A DNA stretch of 64,000 nucleotides. Source: Nocardia abscessus. Lineage in GTDB: Bacteria; Actinomycetota; Actinomycetes; Mycobacteriales; Mycobacteriaceae. The notes under the pieces are model-generated. The model saw only the letters and a program-made list of their open reading frames with translations, did not search any database and had not been told where the DNA came from. This document shows, one piece after another, positions 60,761 through 64,000 of the stretch. The position numbers and the translations under genes are program-made. The stretch's first letter is position 1. The number at the start of each line of letters is the position of its first letter. The stretch spans positions 558,001-622,000 of the forward strand of contig NZ_JADLQO010000001.1 in NCBI RefSeq assembly GCF_015477775.1. Direction: 5' to 3'.

Positions 60761-63355
60761 GTGACAGCCACCGATGACCGCGGGCACACGAATTTCCCAC
60801 CCGAACCTCCCGGTGAAGACTTCGGCCGCCAGCCCCCGCACGACATGGCGGCCGAGCAGTCGGTGCTCGGCGGCATGCTGTTGAGCAAGGACGCCATCGC
60901 CGATGTCGTCGAAGTGATTCGTCCCGGCGATTTCTACCGTCCCGCCCATCAGGCGGTCTACGACACGATCCTCGATCTCTACGGTCGTGGGGAACCCGCC
61001 GACCCGGTCACCGTCGCCGCAGGCCTCGACCGCCGCGGCGAACTCAAGCGCATCGGCGGCGCGCCGTACCTGGTGACGCTCACCCAGACCGTGCCGACCG
61101 CGGCCAACGCCAGCTACTACGCCGAAATCGTCGCGGAGAAAGCCATTCTGCGCCGCCTCGTCGAGGCGGGCACCCGCATCGTCCAGTACGGCTACGCAGG
61201 CGCCGACGGCCAGGACATCGCCGAGGTCGTCGACCGCGCCCAGGCCGAGGTCTACGAGGTCACCGAACGCCGCACGAGCGAAGACTTCCTCCCCCTCGAA
61301 GAATTGCTCCAGCCGACGATGGACGAGATCGACTCCATCGCCAGCCGCGGCGGCATATCCCTCGGCGTCCCTACCGGTTTCACCGAACTCGACGAAATCA
61401 CCAACGGCCTTCATCCAGGCCAGATGATCATCGTCGCCGCGCGCCCTGGTGTGGGCAAGGCGCTGGCCCTGGACACTCCGCTGCCCACGCCCACCGGATG
61501 GACCACTATGGGAGAGGTCCGGGTAGGCGATGAATTGCTGGATGCCCATGGCCATCCCACCCGTGTGGTGGCCGCCACCGAGGTCATGTCGGGACGTCCC
61601 TGCTATGAAGTCGAGTTCTCCGATGGCGCCGTACTCGTCGCGGACGAACAGCATCAATGGCTTACGGAGACGAGAGCGTCTCGCCGATCCAAGCGCGCAC
61701 GCGCCGAAGTGCGTACCACCGTGCAGATCGCGAAGACGCTGCGATGCGACACCGCTGATCGCAGACTGAACCACTCGGTCACCAATACCGCCCCCCTTCA
61801 GCTGCCTCCACGCACGTTGCCCGTGCCGCCCTACACGCTGGGCGCCTGGCTCGGCGACGGCACCTCGGCTGCCGCACAGCTCACCTGCGCCGATCCGGAG
61901 ATCGTCGCGCGGATCGAAGCCGAGGGGATCGTCGCGGTCCCGTCGCGCTCGGCTCGGCTGCGTTACCAGCTCAGACTGCCCGCCGACGAGCCGATCGCCG
62001 CACGCGAGTGCGTGATCTGCGGGAAGGAATTCGTTCCCTTCACCAGCGAGGTCCGCACCTGTGGACGGTCCTGCGGCGGAAAGGCCCGGTTCCATTCGGC
62101 TCCGGTACCACCGCCGCACTGCCCGAATTGCGGCGAGCGTTCGATCGGTCTTCGCCTGTGCCAGAAATGCCGGAGCACCGTCGGGAGCGTGCAGGCGCGT
62201 CTCCGGTCGCTCGGCGTGCTCGGTGACAAGCACATCCCGACCGACTATTTGCGGGCATCCGAACAGCAGCGCCGCTCCCTCCTGGCCGGCCTGTTGGACA
62301 CCGACGGAACTGTGACACACGGCGGCTCCGTCCAGTTCTCTGTCACCAACGCCCGGCTCGTCCGAGACGTGCACGAGCTGATCGTCAGCCTCGGCTACCG
62401 CTGCCAGATCTCCACCAAGCGAGCTGCCGGTCGCTCCGAGGAATCGTCCACCGCGTACACCATCACGTTCGCCACCGACGACGTAGTGTTCGGTCTGCAT
62501 CGAAAGGCCGTACTGCAGAAGGAGCGGCGGGCCGGCCGCAGCACCGTGCGATCGGACTCGCGGTTCATCGCCGACGTGCGCCGGATCGACAGCGTGCCGG
62601 TGCGTTGCCTCGAAGTGGACAACGCCGAGCACCTGTATCTGGCCGGACGCTCGATGATCCCGACGCACAATTCCACCCTGGGCATGGATTTCATGCGCAG
62701 TTGCTCGATCAAGCATGGCTTGGCGAGCGTTATCTTCTCCTTGGAGATGAGCCGGACCGAGATCGTCATGCGGTTGTTGTCGGCGGAGGCGAAGATCAAG
62801 CTCGGGGATATGCGCTCCGGGCGGATGAGCGATGACGACTGGACCAAGCTGGCGCGGCGGATGAGTGAGATCAGCGAGGCGCCGCTGTTCGTGGACGATT
62901 CGCCGAACCTGACCATGATGGAGATCCGCGCCAAAGCACGGCGTCTCAAGCAGCGCCACGATCTGAAACTCGTCGTGGTGGACTACCTCCAGCTGATGAC
63001 CTCCGGAAAGAAAGTCGAATCTCGCCAGCAGGAAGTCTCGGACTTCTCCCGGAATCTGAAGCTGCTGGCCAAAGAGCTCGAAGTGCCGGTGGTAGCGATC
63101 AGCCAGCTCAACCGCGGTCCCGAACAGCGAACCGACAAGCGGCCCATGGTGTCCGATCTCCGCGAGTCGGGAAGTTTGGAGCAAGATGCGGACATGGTCA
63201 TCCTGCTGCATCGTCCCGATGCCTTCGAACGCGACGACCCGCGCGGCGGTGAGGCGGACCTGATTCTCGGCAAGCACCGTAACGGTCCGACGGCCACGAT
63301 CACCGTCGCCCATCAGCTGCACTTGTCGCGCTTCGTAGACATGGCCCGCGGGTGA
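60761..63355 (+). CDS. dnaB: replicative DNA helicase DnaB with an intein
   Basis: 864 residues: 460 of DnaB and a 404-residue intein (residues 234-637). The extein has the N-terminal primase-interacting domain (MAAEQSVLGGMLLSKDAI) and the RecA-like ATPase. The intein interrupts Walker A: ARPGVGK before it, STLGMDF after it, so splicing is needed to form GVGKST. Later motifs: SVIFSLEMS, LVVVDYLQLM (Walker B), VPVVAISQLNRGPEQR and MVSDLRESGSLEQDADMV. DnaB unwinds DNA at the replication fork as a hexamer. Order after rplI is as in mycobacteria. Confidence 0.96.
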   Translation: MTATDDRGHTNFPPEPPGEDFGRQPPHDMAAEQSVLGGMLLSKDAIADVVEVIRPGDFYRPAHQAVYDTILDLYGRGEPADPVTVAAGLDRRGELKRIGGAPYLVTLTQTVPTAANASYYAEIVAEKAILRRLVEAGTRIVQYGYAGADGQDIAEVVDRAQAEVYEVTERRTSEDFLPLEELLQPTMDEIDSIASRGGISLGVPTGFTELDEITNGLHPGQMIIVAARPGVGKALALDTPLPTPTGWTTMGEVRVGDELLDAHGHPTRVVAATEVMSGRPCYEVEFSDGAVLVADEQHQWLTETRASRRSKRARAEVRTTVQIAKTLRCDTADRRLNHSVTNTAPLQLPPRTLPVPPYTLGAWLGDGTSAAAQLTCADPEIVARIEAEGIVAVPSRSARLRYQLRLPADEPIAARECVICGKEFVPFTSEVRTCGRSCGGKARFHSAPVPPPHCPNCGERSIGLRLCQKCRSTVGSVQARLRSLGVLGDKHIPTDYLRASEQQRRSLLAGLLDTDGTVTHGGSVQFSVTNARLVRDVHELIVSLGYRCQISTKRAAGRSEESSTAYTITFATDDVVFGLHRKAVLQKERRAGRSTVRSDSRFIADVRRIDSVPVRCLEVDNAEHLYLAGRSMIPTHNSTLGMDFMRSCSIKHGLASVIFSLEMSRTEIVMRLLSAEAKIKLGDMRSGRMSDDDWTKLARRMSEISEAPLFVDDSPNLTMMEIRAKARRLKQRHDLKLVVVDYLQLMTSGKKVESRQQEVSDFSRNLKLLAKELEVPVVAISQLNRGPEQRTDKRPMVSDLRESGSLEQDADMVILLHRPDAFERDDPRGGEADLILGKHRNGPTATITVAHQLHLSRFVDMARG
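61460..62671 (+). mobile_element. class 3-type intein with LAGLIDADG endonuclease in DnaB
   Basis: 404 residues inserted between Lys233 and Ser638 of the precursor. The first residue is Ala, not Cys or Ser. It has Trp300 in block B (EQHQWLT), Cys616 in block F (RCLEVDN), Thr635 in block G (IPTHN) and terminal His-Asn, which is the W-C-T signature of class 3 inteins. The homing endonuclease has two LAGLIDADG motifs (LGAWLGDGT, 360-368; LAGLLDTDG, about 509-517). Between them are two Cys clusters: CVICGKEF with CGRSC (417-438), and CPNCGER with CQKC (454-470), resembling zinc ribbons. Confidence 0.88.
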
Positions 63356-63481
63356 TGTGCCGCTCCTGATCGATCTGCCCGAGTAACGCTCGGGTCCCCA
63401 ACTGCGACGTCCTCGGTGACGTATGGCCCGTCGGGGGGCTTGTCCGTCCACTTTGTCGGTGTATGGAATGGGGATCAGGAC

Positions 63482-64000
63482 ATGGCTCTTCGCGAGTTCT
63501 TCGCGCGGCATCGCATCGCTTCGGCGGTCGCCGCGCCGGCAGTGCTGGGGGTGGCGGCGGTCGTCGCCGCCTCACTGGCACTGACAGCTACGCCGGAAAC
63601 CAGGGATACGCAGCTCACTTCGTCGGTCACGGAATGCCACGACATGGTGACCATCTCGGTGGCCGGTCGTAATGACACTCCTGTGGCGGGGACCACGAAG
63701 ATGCTCGTCGACGCCAACGGGCAACCGTTGCCCGCCGCGCTGTCCGGTGACCACAGCAGTGAATGGGTGGATCCGGTCGTGAACGCACCGGCCGACGACG
63801 TCGATCCCGGCGCGTACGCCGCGGTCTACATCGCGTACCCGGCGAACATGGCCACCTACGAGGACGCCGTCAACGCGGGTGTCGCGAACACCGAGCAGGT
63901 GATGCGGGAGATCGCGCAGGCTTGCCCCGACACCAAGTTCTCCATCGTCGGTTACAGCGAGGGCGCCGACGTGGTTCGTCGCGTCGCGATGAAGATCGGC
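63482..64000 (+). CDS. cutinase-like secreted serine hydrolase, N-terminal part
   Basis: 173 residues in the window; the gene continues beyond base 64000. A signal peptide (basic start FFARHRIASA, hydrophobic AVLGVAAVVAASLAL) precedes a cutinase/PE-PPE-type alpha/beta hydrolase domain. The nucleophile elbow is FSIVGYSEGAD (Ser about residue 160), after YAAVYIAYPANMATYEDAV. Actinobacterial relatives hydrolyse lipid esters in the envelope or outside the cell. GATCAGGACATGG context with AGGA before the ATG. Confidence 0.82.
   Translation, partial: MALREFFARHRIASAVAAPAVLGVAAVVAASLALTATPETRDTQLTSSVTECHDMVTISVAGRNDTPVAGTTKMLVDANGQPLPAALSGDHSSEWVDPVVNAPADDVDPGAYAAVYIAYPANMATYEDAVNAGVANTEQVMREIAQACPDTKFSIVGYSEGADVVRRVAMKIG

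Noticed and set aside
60713..63511. 932-codon minus-strand frame opposite dnaB
   Set aside because: Antisense shadow of dnaB; no recognisable domain and no promoter or ribosome binding site.

Overview
The window is high-GC, gene-dense actinobacterial DNA. It most likely comes from a mycolic-acid actinomycete of the Nocardia/Rhodococcus type. Evidence: frequent GTG starts, two F420-type enzymes (a Ddn-like nitroreductase and a luciferase-like oxidoreductase), an LpqY-SugAB-type importer, and an order of conserved genes (ino1, PadR, DUF5318, ponA1-like, GT87-like, rpsF-ssb-rpsR-rplI, dnaB) that I recall from the oriC-proximal Rv0046c-Rv0058 region of Mycobacterium tuberculosis. I saw no rRNA, tRNA, insertion sequence or CRISPR array.

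Layout. 1-5.6 kb: the 5' part of a secreted-protein gene and a divergent, tightly coupled four-gene operon (two unknown proteins, a TPR protein, a CHAT caspase-like protease). 5.8-13.8 kb: a nitroreductase, an epoxide-hydrolase-like enzyme, a His-rich metal-binding protein, a polar amino-acid ABC importer with binding protein and permease fused, an F420 oxidoreductase, a PucR regulator and a phosphotriesterase-like lactonase. 13.9-24 kb: an orphan sugar-ABC ATPase, HxlR regulator and thiolase, small membrane proteins, menC, a DUF2786/metallohydrolase pair, then an LpqY-SugA-SugB operon that lacks its own ATPase. 24.4-37 kb: two class A penicillin-binding protein paralogues, tandem GyrI-like proteins, ino1 with PadR, two DUF1707 proteins, DUF5318 and a GT87-like membrane protein.

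37-55.3 kb is mainly a Ter (tellurite/stress) island. It holds a TerD protein fused to an FtsK-like region, a tandem TerD protein, three AIM24 proteins, a five-gene coupled operon (coiled coil, HpcH-like, two phosphoribosyltransferase-type proteins, HAD) matching the predicted Ter-linked nucleoside-like-metabolite pathway, then TerD, TerC and a TerA/TerD-like protein. A methyltransferase, MBL hydrolase/MerR pair, three very small genes and an XRE-CYTH operon sit in its middle. 55.3-64 kb: a drug/metabolite transporter with a divergent CGNR regulator, a second GT87-like gene, rpsF-ssb-rpsR-rplI, a long intergenic region with DnaA-box-like sites, dnaB with a class 3-type intein, and the start of a cutinase-like gene.

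Most notable for follow-up: the CHAT-TPR operon with two unrecognised partners; the DnaB intein with the class 3 W-C-T signature plus Cys-rich zinc-ribbon-like insertions; the TerD-FtsK-like fusion inside a Ter island that interrupts otherwise conserved order; a family of paired hairpins placed directly after stop codons at four loci; and DnaA-box-like repeats upstream of dnaB.
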